In this document: piece after piece, positions 7,601 to 12,137 of the stretch | Numbering within the stretch: the first letter of the stretch is position 1 | How the letters are laid out: each line of letters starts with the position of its first letter | DNA from: JALQTD01 sp964390365 | GTDB lineage: Bacteria > Bacteroidota > Bacteroidia > Flavobacteriales_D > Sanyastnellaceae | Assembly: GCA_964390365.1 (NCBI GenBank) | Contig: CAYMHW010000061.1 | Span: forward strand, 1 to 13,568 | Length of the DNA: 13,568 bases | Direction of reading: 5' to 3' | Translations under genes and position numbers: made by a program | Notes under the pieces: generated by a model | The model's database searches: none | Told to the model about the DNA's origin: nothing | Seen by the model: only the letters and a program-made list of their open reading frames with translations

Positions 7601-9817
7601 TTCAACGATGCGGACGGCGACGGGATTTGTGACGAGAACGAGGCCCTCGAAGGCTGCACGGATCCGACGGCTGAGAACTACAACGCCCAAGCGAACCTGG
7701 ACGACGGTTCTTGCTGGAACAGCGACCTCGCCTTCACGGTGGCCGGCACGCACGGCACCGGCCAATTCGACGCCGGCGCCGCCGAGATCGTCGACTACCA
7801 CGCCGGCACGCAGCGGTTGTTCTACGTCAACGCCTCGGCCCGAACGGTGGACGCCCTCGACATGAGCGACCCGAACAACTTGACGCTCGCCTTCACGTTC
7901 GACGCGACCGCGTATGGCGCCAGCGCGAACGGGCTCGTCGTCTTCGGCGATCACGTCGCCGTGGCGATCGAAGGCAATGCCATCGATGAGCAAGGCCAAA
8001 TCGTCATCATCGACACCGATGGCAACTTCGTCAGCAGCGCGCCCGCGGGCTTCCTGCCCGACGCGGTCACCGTTTCGCACGATGGCACCACGCTCGCCGT
8101 GGCGAACGAAGGCCAGCCGAACGAAGATTACTCGTACGACCCGGTCGGCTCGACGACCCTCATCGACGTGACGAACCCGGCCAGCCCGGTCGCCACGCAG
8201 GTCAGCTTCGCCGGCATCACGGAGGAGATGTTGGATGAGTCGATCCGCATCTTTGGCCCGAACGCCAGCATCGAGCAAGACCTCGAGCCGGAATACAGCG
8301 CCTTCAGCGGCGACGACAGCAAGGTCTACGTGAGCTGCCAGGAGAACAATTGCATCATCACGATCGACGTGGCGAGCGGCCAGGTGGAGAACATTTGGGG
8401 CCTCGGCTTCAAGGACCACACGCTCGCGGGCAATGCGCTCGACGCTTCGAACCAGGACGACGCCATCAACATCGCGAACTGGCCGGTGAAGGGCGTGTTC
8501 ATGCCGGACGCCATCCACTCGTACGAGGTGGCAGGCCAAACCTACCTCGTCGCCGCCAACGAGGGCGACTCCCGCGACTACAGCGGCTACTCGGAGGAAG
8601 CGCGCGTGAAGGACGTGACCCTCGACCCGACGGCGTTCCCGAACGCAGCGGAACTCCAATTGGAGGAGAACCTCGGTCGCTTGCTCATCACGACGAGCAT
8701 GGGCGACACGGACGGCGACGGCGATTTCGACGAGCTGTACTCGTTCGGCGGTCGGTCGTTCACGATTTACACGGCGGAAGGGGATTTGGTCTACGACAGC
8801 GGCGACGACTTCGAACAGATCCTGTCGGTGCTGCACCCGAACGACTTCAACTCCAACAACTCGGGCAACGACAGCTTCGACAACCGGTCGGACGACAAAG
8901 GCCCTGAGCCCGAAGGCATTGACATCGGCGTCATCAACGGCCGCACCTACGCGTTCATCGGCCTCGAGCGCATGAGCGGCGTGATGATCTACGACATCAC
9001 CGATCCGACGGCTCCGGTTTACCAGCGCTACCTCTCGAACCGCGACTTCGCCGTGGACAACAACGCGTTGCAACTCGACGCAGGCGCGGCCGGCGACCTC
9101 GGTCCGGAAGGCCTCGTGTTCATCCCGGCAACGGCTTCGCCCGACGGCATGCCGTACCTCGTGACGTCGAACGAGATTTCGGGAACGGTGACGGCCTACG
9201 CCCTGACCAGCAGCGTGGTGGCTCCGGAAGTGGCGGTTTGCCAGCTCGGCGTGGTGTACGTCAGCGAGGCGCACACGAGCGGTGACCCCGAAGACTACAT
9301 CGAGCTCTACAACAGCGGTGCGGAAGACTGCTCGCTCGAAGGGTTCCAACTCGACGACAACACGGCGTTGACGGACTTGACGTTCGGTGACGTGGTCATC
9401 GCAGCGGGCGGCTACTGGCTCGGCTACGAAGACGCGGAGGGTTCGTTCGGCAGCGGGTTGTCGAGCAGCGGCGACATTGTGGTGCTCGGCAACGGACTCG
9501 GCGACCAGCTCGTCGTGACCTTGGGCGGCAGCATCGGCGGCTACTCGCAGAGCTTCGACGCGGACGGCAACGGTTGCTACACAGAGCCCACGCCAGGCGC
9601 GGACAATGCGGCCTGCGAGGAAACCCAACTCGTGACAGTGGACGACCTCGGTTGCACGTACGCCGGTGCCTGCAACTTCAACCCGGACGCGTTGTTTGAC
9701 GACGGGTCTTGCGTGTACTTGCCGGGTGACTTGACCGGAAACGGCGTGGTGGACGCCCTCGACTTGCTCGACTTCTTGGCATCCTTCACCTCAACCTGTT
9801 CTGACATTGGATTCTGA
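1700..9817 (+). CDS. Giant secreted mosaic protein: LTD, 5'-nucleotidase/UshA-like phosphatase, repeats, choice-of-anchor-I propeller, dockerin-like tail
   Basis: A protein of 2705 residues. The ATG at 1700 is chosen over a GTG at 1670 because it starts a signal peptide (residues 1-22, ending S-Q-A-Q). Domains in order: LTD (about 24-130); metallophosphatase (about 203-500) with L-H-N-N-D-G-E, S-G-D-N, G-N-H-D-F-D, I-S-H-L and A-G-G-G-D; 5'-nucleotidase C-terminal domain (about 514-752) with N-G-G-G-I-R at 566-571 and G-G-D-F-Y-P-F; paired beta-rich domains (about 824-1006 and 1037-1218); OB-fold-like domain (about 1250-1429); LTD repeats 1-3 (1434-1930); a choice-of-anchor-I propeller (about 2011-2506); LTD repeat 4 (2514-2639); and a dockerin-like EF-hand tail. 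Eight cysteine modules separate these parts. It is probably exported and hydrolyses nucleotides or other phosphoesters to release phosphate. No classical T9SS sorting domain is seen. The coding region is continuous with no frameshift, and it ends before a strong terminator. Domain calls are solid; the true substrate is inferred. Confidence 0.93.
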   Translation: MNRFILTTAALLAWSAGTSQAQDCGLFFSEYAEGSSFNKYVELYNPTGSSIALDGISIEVYMNGATDASSSMALTGALGAGEVALYAHPSADASILALATETNSSVINWNGNDAVLLRGASGEVLDVIGEIGSSANFAVADADTKDNTLVRKPEVGHGSSDWASAAGTDAATSEWVALPNNDWTDAGVHTCTAVCAAAPASEFTLRVLHNNDGESSLLEVDHFLATVNAERAASAAEGVPTIMLSSGDNFLAGSIFTLSQNTNTYYDAMALDRIGYDALCLGNHDFDFGPAVLADFIESYELTTPPYLSANLDFSTEPELAGLAAAGRILPSTVLNVEGEQVAVIGLTTPLLNGISSPGLVGINSDIVGVVQTEVDAYEAAGINKIIVISHLQSVTNDMDLAGALTGVDLIIAGGGDQLLTNSLYDTDYDVYGSYPLATTDADGGPAYVVTTIGNYRFLGSLKMTFDADGHVTSIHSDESDVIQVDTSEGAASDADMYTSVVAPLEAALSQTQVIATTEIDFDVRKNIIRSRETGIGNIIADSYLSKAREWALMQGHDVPQMGFANGGGIRSNTIYPAGEITDQDAGNILPFPNYISIMEDVPSFVIKYVFENAYSQVSLDETGELVGDDGRFAHIADATIVYDIAGEAYTHDASGTPVVEGSRILSMVLADGTVVVENGVAVEGVTVDIASVDFSLNGGDFYPFDLAGSPVLVSEFAALDAFIDYLTTDLGGLVEAAEYVQDPGMDAGRIQVQTPTCDDPAACTYLQDTFCFYADDCGVCNGDGSTCIEGCTNELACNYYDLAVIDDGSCIVPTPGNPCPTTVSVTVSSGSDDAEEQLDPSNPYFSGYPYMDSSDLELTFDGGEQEVGIRFASLAVPAGATITEAYIQFTADASHDGETNLTVLVENSVNPATYSADVLNDVSNREKFQLPVEWSNVPAWTAGLAGIDQRTPDLAALVQHIIDSEGWASGNPINFIITGTGRREAESFENDEADASLAPTLVVSYQELSGEGCTDNAASNYDPAAVIDNGTCTYEVSFAVATGSDDIEETLNTDATYYDGGLPYMDSSDLELVQDGDANQAVGVRFTGLNIAQGQTIASAYIQFATDEVSTGAAAIEIAIQDAADTETFDPNTAFDASGRPTLGATVSWDVPEWLTVGEAGADQRTPDLASLLQAIVDRADWAPYNAVTFILTGSGTRTAEAFEGDAALAPRLVVEVLGTPALALGCTDEAATNYDANAGIDDGSCTYLVAATIAEIQEGQLTEAFTGTPVTTSGVVTYVNGSFFILQDGTGAYSAISAYSSGHGLSVGDDVTVTASVTEYNGLTELISFTDITVNGMAALPAVEVLGTGELNEEQWESVLVATTGEVSAVANQYGEWLLNDGSGDVQVDDYDVSVPADLALGQVYYVEGPLTYAFGAFELRALVQELQPVACQLGVVYVSESHTSGDPADYIEIHNSGSEDCSLAGFQLDDNTTVNDLVFGDVIVPAGGYWLGYEDAEGSFTSGLSSGGDIVVLQDPAGNQLVVDAGPSNGTYSVSYTAAGIGCYTEPTPGTENGACIVPGCTDSTACNFDNTATVDDGSCTYSDGIVDCTGACINDTDGDGICDENEEAGIGACQLGVVYVSEAHSEGGAAGYGNDYIELFNSGAVDCSLAGFKLDDSETLSDLTFGEVVIPAGGYWLGIKDEVGSFTSGLGANGDFVVFGDPQGNTLIVELASAAGTAAQNFDAAGNGCYALPTPGAANGDCVAVGCMDATACNYNADAAIDDNTCTFAAAFQDCDGNCLNDLDGNGVCDELEGDGGIEVCQLGVVYVSEAHTSGEPKDYIEIYNSGSEDCMLTGFQLDDALELADLTFGEVVIQAGGFWVGYEDAPGSFTSGLSSGGDLVVFADPQGNTLIVEAGPSIGILSKSFDAEGNGCYTLPTPGEANDACGVVGCTDATACNYNSEATADDGSCTFSDGILDCDGVCFNDADGDGICDENEALEGCTDPTAENYNAQANLDDGSCWNSDLAFTVAGTHGTGQFDAGAAEIVDYHAGTQRLFYVNASARTVDALDMSDPNNLTLAFTFDATAYGASANGLVVFGDHVAVAIEGNAIDEQGQIVIIDTDGNFVSSAPAGFLPDAVTVSHDGTTLAVANEGQPNEDYSYDPVGSTTLIDVTNPASPVATQVSFAGITEEMLDESIRIFGPNASIEQDLEPEYSAFSGDDSKVYVSCQENNCIITIDVASGQVENIWGLGFKDHTLAGNALDASNQDDAINIANWPVKGVFMPDAIHSYEVAGQTYLVAANEGDSRDYSGYSEEARVKDVTLDPTAFPNAAELQLEENLGRLLITTSMGDTDGDGDFDELYSFGGRSFTIYTAEGDLVYDSGDDFEQILSVLHPNDFNSNNSGNDSFDNRSDDKGPEPEGIDIGVINGRTYAFIGLERMSGVMIYDITDPTAPVYQRYLSNRDFAVDNNALQLDAGAAGDLGPEGLVFIPATASPDGMPYLVTSNEISGTVTAYALTSSVVAPEVAVCQLGVVYVSEAHTSGDPEDYIELYNSGAEDCSLEGFQLDDNTALTDLTFGDVVIAAGGYWLGYEDAEGSFGSGLSSSGDIVVLGNGLGDQLVVTLGGSIGGYSQSFDADGNGCYTEPTPGADNAACEETQLVTVDDLGCTYAGACNFNPDALFDDGSCVYLPGDLTGNGVVDALDLLDFLASFTSTCSDIGF
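2306..3957 (+). other. Catalytic 5'-nucleotidase module (metallophosphatase plus 5_nucleotid_C) within the giant protein
   Basis: This segment is the only clear enzyme in the mosaic. Metal-site motifs, with residues counted from the ATG at 1700, are D212-G-E214, D248 in S-G-D-N, N283-H284 in G-N-H-D, H391 in I-S-H-L and G414-G-G-D417. In canonical UshA-type enzymes the first motif is D-x-H and the last G-H-x-H; here the histidines are replaced by E214, G415 and D417. As I recall the family, the same replacements occur in multidomain relatives that also carry choice-of-anchor-I domains, so this is probably a subfamily trait rather than decay. The C-terminal substrate domain keeps N-G-G-G-I-R, P-F-P-N and G-G-D. 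Confidence 0.85.
4169..4717 (+). repeat. Beta-rich domain, copy 1 (DNRLRE-like, unnamed)
   Basis: First of two tandem copies of about 180 residues. Shared landmarks with copy 2 (4808-5353) are G-S-D-D-x-E-E near the start, Y-M-D-S-S-D-L-E-L, V-G-(I/V)-R-F, A-Y-I-Q-F, V-P-(A/E)-W, D-Q-R-T-P-D-L-A and F-I-(I/L)-T-G-(T/S)-G-(R/T)-R. Alternating hydrophobics suggest an all-beta sandwich like the DNRLRE or carbohydrate-binding folds. The exact family is not certain. Confidence 0.7.
4808..5353 (+). repeat. Beta-rich domain, copy 2 (DNRLRE-like, unnamed)
   Basis: Second copy of the domain at 4169-4717, separated from it by one 21-residue cysteine module. Similarity is moderate overall but very high in two patches. 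The D-Q-R-T-P-D-L-A patch is identical for 24 nt in both copies (4544-4567 and 5189-5212), and the patch around P-Y-M-D-S-S-D-L-E differs at one of its first 25 bases. This points to internal duplication followed by uneven divergence. Confidence 0.7.
5447..5985 (+). other. OB-fold-like domain in the giant protein
   Basis: About residues 1250-1429. The pattern G-V-V-T-Y-V-N-G-S-F-F-I-L-Q-D-G-T-G-A-Y, then G-L-S-V-G-D-D-V-T-V-T-A-S-V, then Y-N-G-L-T-E-L, resembles the OB folds (YhcR/DUF5689 type) placed beside nuclease and nucleotidase domains in secreted bacterial proteins. A second half-repeat follows, with T-G-E-V and W-L-L-N-D-G-S-G-D-V-Q-V. It may bind nucleic acid or nucleotides, which would suit the 5'-nucleotidase module. 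This is inferred from pattern only. Confidence 0.55.
5999..6376 (+). repeat. Lamin-tail-domain repeat 1 of 4 (126 residues)
   Basis: Begins C-Q-L-G-V-V-Y-V-S-E and ends C-Y-T-E-P-T-P-G-T-E-N-G-A-C. The LTD landmarks are Y-I-E-I-H-N-S-G, L-A-G-F-Q-L-D-D, V-P-A-G-G-Y-W-L-G and the closing P-T-P-G. The bounding cysteines are kept in all four copies. It is a structural or adhesive immunoglobulin-like beta module. Confidence 0.85.
6548..6937 (+). repeat. Lamin-tail-domain repeat 2 of 4 (130 residues)
   Basis: Same module as at 5999-6376. It is four residues longer because of an insertion around G-G-A-A-G-Y-G-N-D, where the other copies have T-S-G-(D/E)-P-x-D. It also has I-K-D-E-V in place of Y-E-D-A-(E/P), making it the most divergent copy. 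Confidence 0.85.
7112..7489 (+). repeat. Lamin-tail-domain repeat 3 of 4 (126 residues)
   Basis: Same length as copies 1 and 4. It starts C-Q-L-G-V-V-Y-V-S-E-A-H-T-S-G-E-P and closes with C-Y-T-L-P-T-P-G-E-A-N-D-A-C. The strand normally ending Y-W-L-G is F-W-V-G here. Confidence 0.85.
7730..9215 (+). other. Choice-of-anchor-I type beta-propeller domain in the giant protein
   Basis: About residues 2011-2506. Landmarks are an A-E-I-V-D-Y-H start, L-F-Y-V-N-A, G-F-L-P-D-A-V-T-V-S-H-D-G, V-A-N-E-G-Q-P-N, P-E-Y-S-A-F, F-M-P-D-A-I-H-S-Y, A-A-N-E-G-D-S-R-D-Y, G-P-E-P-E-G-I-D-I-G and G-P-E-G-L-V-F. These fit the esterase-like/choice-of-anchor-I family, which often accompanies 5'-nucleotidase domains in secreted proteins. 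The family name was recalled, not searched. Confidence 0.75.
9239..9616 (+). repeat. Lamin-tail-domain repeat 4 of 4 (126 residues, displaced)
   Basis: Separated from copies 1-3 by about 1.75 kb encoding the choice-of-anchor-I domain, yet very like copy 1, sharing F-Q-L-D-D-N-T, G-G-Y-W-L-G-Y-E-D-A-E-G-S-F and C-Y-T-E-P-T-P-G. It has S-S-S-G-D-I where the others have S-S-G-G-D-(I/L). Confidence 0.85.
9725..9790 (+). other. Dockerin-like EF-hand C-terminal tail
   Basis: G-D-L-T-G-N-G-V-V-D-A-L-D-L-L-D-F-L-A-S-F has the calcium-loop spacing D-x-T-x-N-x-V-x-x-x-D followed by a leucine-rich helix, as in one half of a dockerin. Similar tails, preceded by a D-D-G-S-C module as here, end many large Flavobacteriales exported proteins. 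It may be an anchoring or protein-docking signal in place of a type IX sorting domain. Confidence 0.65.
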
Positions 9818-9853
9818 CCACGCTTCCCGCAACGGCGGGTGAGTTGACCGACG

Positions 9854-9885
9854 AAGCCGGGCCCTGCGGGGTCCGGCTTTTTTTT
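9854..9885 (+). terminator. Intrinsic terminator of the giant gene
   Basis: An 11-bp stem with one G-T pair (9854-9864 with 9869-9879) closes a TGCG tetraloop and runs into eight T residues at 9878-9885. It lies 36 nt after the TGA of the giant gene. The minus strand has no T-run on the other side, so it does not obviously terminate the convergent operon. A weaker 5-bp hairpin (CCCGC/GCGGG) sits at 9826-9839. Confidence 0.88.
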
Positions 9886-9921
9886 CTGCTACAAAGGCCA
9901 CCATCCGCCTCGGTCGGCCCT

Positions 9922-10527
9922 TCATTTCAGGCGATTCCAAGTCAGGTAGCGGTGAATGAGCTCTTCCTTTTTGCATTCGTTTGCCACGCACAAGTCGCGG
10001 AGGTACGTGTTCACGGTCGAAGTGGAGAGCCGAAGCTTTTGCCCGATCTCCTGCCTGCTTTCGCCGTGGATGATGCCGACCAAAATCCGTTCCTTCTGCC
10101 AAGACAACTCAACCAACGGCGGCGCCCCCTCTTCCGCAACCCCGGGCAGTCCAAGGCTTCCATGGCGAGCGGTCAATTCCCCTCCTGCAGAGACCGCGGA
10201 TTGGAGCACCGCAAGGGGAGCGAACTTGGAAACAAAGGCCGTGGCGCCCACATCAAACGCCGCGCGTACAAATGCGGGACCATCGTGCGCTGAATAAACC
10301 AAACACGGAATCCTGAATTTCGCTGCAGCCTCGATCAACGCCATCGATTTATCTCCTCGAAAATCCAAGTCCGTGATCACCATGTCCAGTTCCTGTCGCT
10401 CCAGGATTTGGCATCCTTCCAGGTCATTCGAGCAGAGGAGTACCTCCGCTTCCGGGTGCACCGCTTTACAGAGTTCCCCCAACACGTGCAAGGTGGGCAC
10501 TTGGTCCTCCACGCAGAGAATGATCAT
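9922..10527 (-). CDS. NarL/LuxR-family two-component response regulator
   Basis: A protein of 201 residues with an N-terminal receiver (about 1-120) and a C-terminal LuxR-type helix-turn-helix (about 138-198). The receiver has the acidic pair E7-D8, phospho-acceptor D53 in V-I-T-D-L-D, switch S79 in V-Y-S-A-H and K101 in F-V-S-K. The DNA-binding part shows R-Q-E-I-G-Q-K-L-R-L-S-T-S-T-V-N-T-Y-L, which matches the recognition helix of the NarL family. When phosphorylated by the kinase encoded just upstream it should bind DNA and control transcription; target genes are unknown. Its ATG overlaps the kinase TGA (ATGA, 10524-10527), so the two are translationally coupled. It is the last gene of a three-gene operon converging on the giant gene, with 104 bp between the two stops and no clear terminator on this strand. 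Confidence 0.93.
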   Translation of the reverse strand: MIILCVEDQVPTLHVLGELCKAVHPEAEVLLCSNDLEGCQILERQELDMVITDLDFRGDKSMALIEAAAKFRIPCLVYSAHDGPAFVRAAFDVGATAFVSKFAPLAVLQSAVSAGGELTARHGSLGLPGVAEEGAPPLVELSWQKERILVGIIHGESRQEIGQKLRLSTSTVNTYLRDLCVANECKKEELIHRYLTWNRLK

Positions 10528-11240
10528 TTCGTCGGAATCGAAATAGTCAATTGACGGTGTGCGTCATCTCGGTGTTGCACCAGGGTCCCCTTGATTGCGC
10601 GCAATCGCTCGTTCAGGATCTGAAGACCGATTCCTGTTCCGCTCCCCTCGCACTCCATTTCGACCTCATAGTTCATCAACACCTGAAACCGATTGGGCGC
10701 GGATGCAGTGACCACGACGATTCGCTCAGGTCGATCGTATTTGATGGCGTTCGTCAAAACCTCAAGGACGCACCGGAAGAGGTGATGGGATGCCGCGTGA
10801 TCGAGCGAAAGGGGGAACTGAACGTGCACATTGATTTGGGTTTGGTCTGTAGAAAGGAAACGAGGAAGCTGGGTCAAGGCATCGTTGAAGTCTCCTTTGA
10901 ATATGTAGTCCGGATAGAGCATGTGCGAAGTCTGGCGAATGAATTGCTCAAATTCCTGCATCCGCAAGGTCCAATCGGCCTGCTTTTCGGGAGCCAAATG
11001 CTCCACTTCGGATTTCAACGGAACGAGAAATGACCCCACAACATCGTGCAGCTCCGTCGAAAGGAGTCGGCGGTCTTCATCGAAGCGCCTCAGGATTTCA
11101 ATGCGAGCGCGGTTCAATCGGGCCTTGAGGGTGCGGTGGCGCCAAATGATGCCGACCACAATCAGCAAAAGCACCAGCCCTATGGCAAGGAGGGAGAAGG
11201 AGATTTGGCCCTCCAATCTGTAGGTATTGAGTAGCATCAT
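10524..11240 (-). CDS. HisKA_3-type sensor histidine kinase, single membrane helix, no sensor domain
   Basis: A protein of 238 residues. Only about 11 residues precede one membrane helix (about 12-33), which is followed by a basic stretch R-H-R-T-L-K-A-R, so the rest is cytoplasmic. The dimerisation and phosphoacceptor region has R-R-L-L-S-T-E-L-H-D-V-V-G with H65, the HisKA_3 pattern of NarX/DesK-like kinases. The ATP-binding part shows L-T-N-A-I-K (N box) and G-S-G-T-G-I-G-L-Q-I-L-N-E-R-L (G2 box). The G1 box, normally D-x-G, is not recognisable; M-N-Y-E-V-E stands there. It should phosphorylate the neighbouring response regulator. With no extracytoplasmic domain, its input must come through the membrane or from a partner, the obvious candidate being the protease encoded upstream. 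Two consecutive ATGs begin the frame; the first (11240) makes an ATGA overlap with the protease stop. Confidence 0.9.
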   Translation of the reverse strand: MMLLNTYRLEGQISFSLLAIGLVLLLIVVGIIWRHRTLKARLNRARIEILRRFDEDRRLLSTELHDVVGSFLVPLKSEVEHLAPEKQADWTLRMQEFEQFIRQTSHMLYPDYIFKGDFNDALTQLPRFLSTDQTQINVHVQFPLSLDHAASHHLFRCVLEVLTNAIKYDRPERIVVVTASAPNRFQVLMNYEVEMECEGSGTGIGLQILNERLRAIKGTLVQHRDDAHRQLTISIPTK

Positions 11241-11971
11241 GGATTCATTTGAATCGGATCGGCGGCGGCAAAAATCCGATCCCGTAGAAGGAGTCCGAAG
11301 AAAATGAGCAGCAGCATCACGAAAAACGGCCCTTGGAGGGTCTCGCAGGTGGGGAAAATCAGCAACGGTTCGAGGCGATCAGGAAGAGCGTTCATCGTGA
11401 TGCTTTTGCCTAAAGTAACGTTCACAAGCATGTGAACCAGCGTCGGCAGGGTCAGCAGCCGCCACCGGGACAACATGCTCTGGAAGAGGTAACCGAATCC
11501 GAATGCGACCAAAATTTGGTTCGCAACCGAAGCGAGCGACATGCGGCTCAGGTTCAACAAGTGCATGCATGCGAACGACAAAGAAGCCCACAGCGCGGGC
11601 CACTTGTTTCCGGCTCTGTAGAACAGGTCGTAGAGGAGAACCCGCGCTACCCATTCTTCATTCAGCGCCACCGCAATCTGGCGAAATGCCACTCCGACCG
11701 AGGCCCAGCTCGTGTTTCCTTGAAACAATATCCAGTGAACCAACGCCCCTCCCGGAATCAACAGGAGGGCGGCCTCTCGCTTCATTTGGCGATACCCCTT
11801 GACGGAAAAAAGGACGAGCAGAATGAGGGCATACCATGACAACTTGAATGTGGGGAACCAAGATTCAGCCCCAAAGCCGATCCTCAAAGCATGGCCAACC
11901 GCATGCAACAAGAGCACCAGCAAGACCCCTGCCTTTCGTGGAATTCCGAAGAGAAAGATGTTTGATTTCAT
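11237..11971 (-). CDS. CPBP-family intramembrane metalloprotease (CAAX protease / Abi-like)
   Basis: A protein of 244 residues from the ATG at 11971. A TTG at 12022 is in frame but would put a polar stretch ahead of the first membrane helix, so the ATG is preferred. Several hydrophobic segments indicate a polytopic inner-membrane protein. The CPBP catalytic motifs are all present: E-E-W-V-A-R (E105, E106, R110), F-A-C-M-H (F133, H137) and H-M-L-V-N (H180, N184). Relatives include Rce1-type CAAX proteases and proteins that process or confer immunity to bacteriocin and signalling peptides; many bacterial members have no known substrate. It is the first gene of an operon and its TGA overlaps the kinase ATG. 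In streptococci an Abi-domain protein (Abx1) modulates a histidine kinase, so a sensing role in the kinase system downstream is plausible. The family call is firm; the role is inferred. Confidence 0.88.
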   Translation of the reverse strand: MKSNIFLFGIPRKAGVLLVLLLHAVGHALRIGFGAESWFPTFKLSWYALILLVLFSVKGYRQMKREAALLLIPGGALVHWILFQGNTSWASVGVAFRQIAVALNEEWVARVLLYDLFYRAGNKWPALWASLSFACMHLLNLSRMSLASVANQILVAFGFGYLFQSMLSRWRLLTLPTLVHMLVNVTLGKSITMNALPDRLEPLLIFPTCETLQGPFFVMLLLIFFGLLLRDRIFAAADPIQMNP

Positions 11972-12137
11972 GACGATGGGTTTGATGCGTTCCAATTTGC
12001 ACCCGTCGTCATGGGGCGGCAACCCTACTTTAAGGTGCTAAGAGGGCCTTCGAATAGGAAGAAAGGGAACGTGGCCCAAAACTTGGGGACTCCTCCTAAC
12101 CGGACGGCCTGATTCCAAGCGGCTTTATCTTTAGCGC
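11972..12137. promoter_or_regulatory. Divergent intergenic region between the protease-kinase operon and the CotH-like gene
   Basis: These 166 bp must carry the promoters for both outward-facing units, judged by geometry alone. No clean Bacteroidota -33 TTTG plus -7 TAnnTTTG pair was found on either strand. A near match to the -7 element, TATCTTTA at 12126-12133, lies only 4 nt before the plus-strand ATG. No RNA gene or long inverted repeat is evident. Confidence 0.35.

Larger units (their letters stand above)
6470..7642 (+). repeat. Three thrombospondin-3-like calcium-binding spacers
   Basis: Copies lie at 6470-6532, 7031-7090 and 7583-7642. Each reads D-C-(T/D)-G-x-C-x-N-D-x-D-G-(D/N)-G-(I/V)-C-D-E, with the D-x-D-G-D-G acidic loop of thrombospondin type 3 repeats. 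Each follows a 21-residue cysteine module and precedes an LTD repeat or a further cysteine module. They probably stiffen the linker when calcium is bound, which suits a seawater organism. Confidence 0.75.
4070..9712 (+). repeat. Eight 21-residue cysteine modules (G-C-T-D ... D-D-G-S-C) spaced through the giant protein
   Basis: Each unit is exactly 63 nt. Coordinates: 4070-4132, 4736-4798, 5378-5440, 6386-6448, 6947-7009, 7499-7561, 7652-7714 and 9650-9712. The pattern is G-C-(T/M)-x-x-x-A-x-N-(Y/F), then A and D-(D/N)-(G/N)-(S/T)-C. The acidic D-D-G-S and the bounding cysteines suggest small disulfide-stapled, perhaps calcium-binding, linkers. They sit between globular domains and are a familiar feature of large exported proteins in marine Flavobacteriales. 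Confidence 0.85.

Noticed and set aside
7193..9628. 811-codon antisense open frame opposite the giant gene
   Set aside because: Its product is low-complexity, rich in Val, Arg, Ala and Asp, with no domain. It mirrors the Asp/Thr/Gly-rich GC-biased codons of the sense gene, whose domains are clear.
4070..9712. CRISPR array or tandem DNA repeat
   Set aside because: The repeated units are in-frame protein modules with diverged codons and long coding spacers. No short identical direct repeats with uniform spacers occur anywhere in the window.
12126..12133. TATCTTTA as a Bacteroidota -7 element for the CotH-like gene
   Set aside because: It lies 4 nt before the ATG, which would imply a leaderless transcript, and no TTTG lies at the -33 distance.
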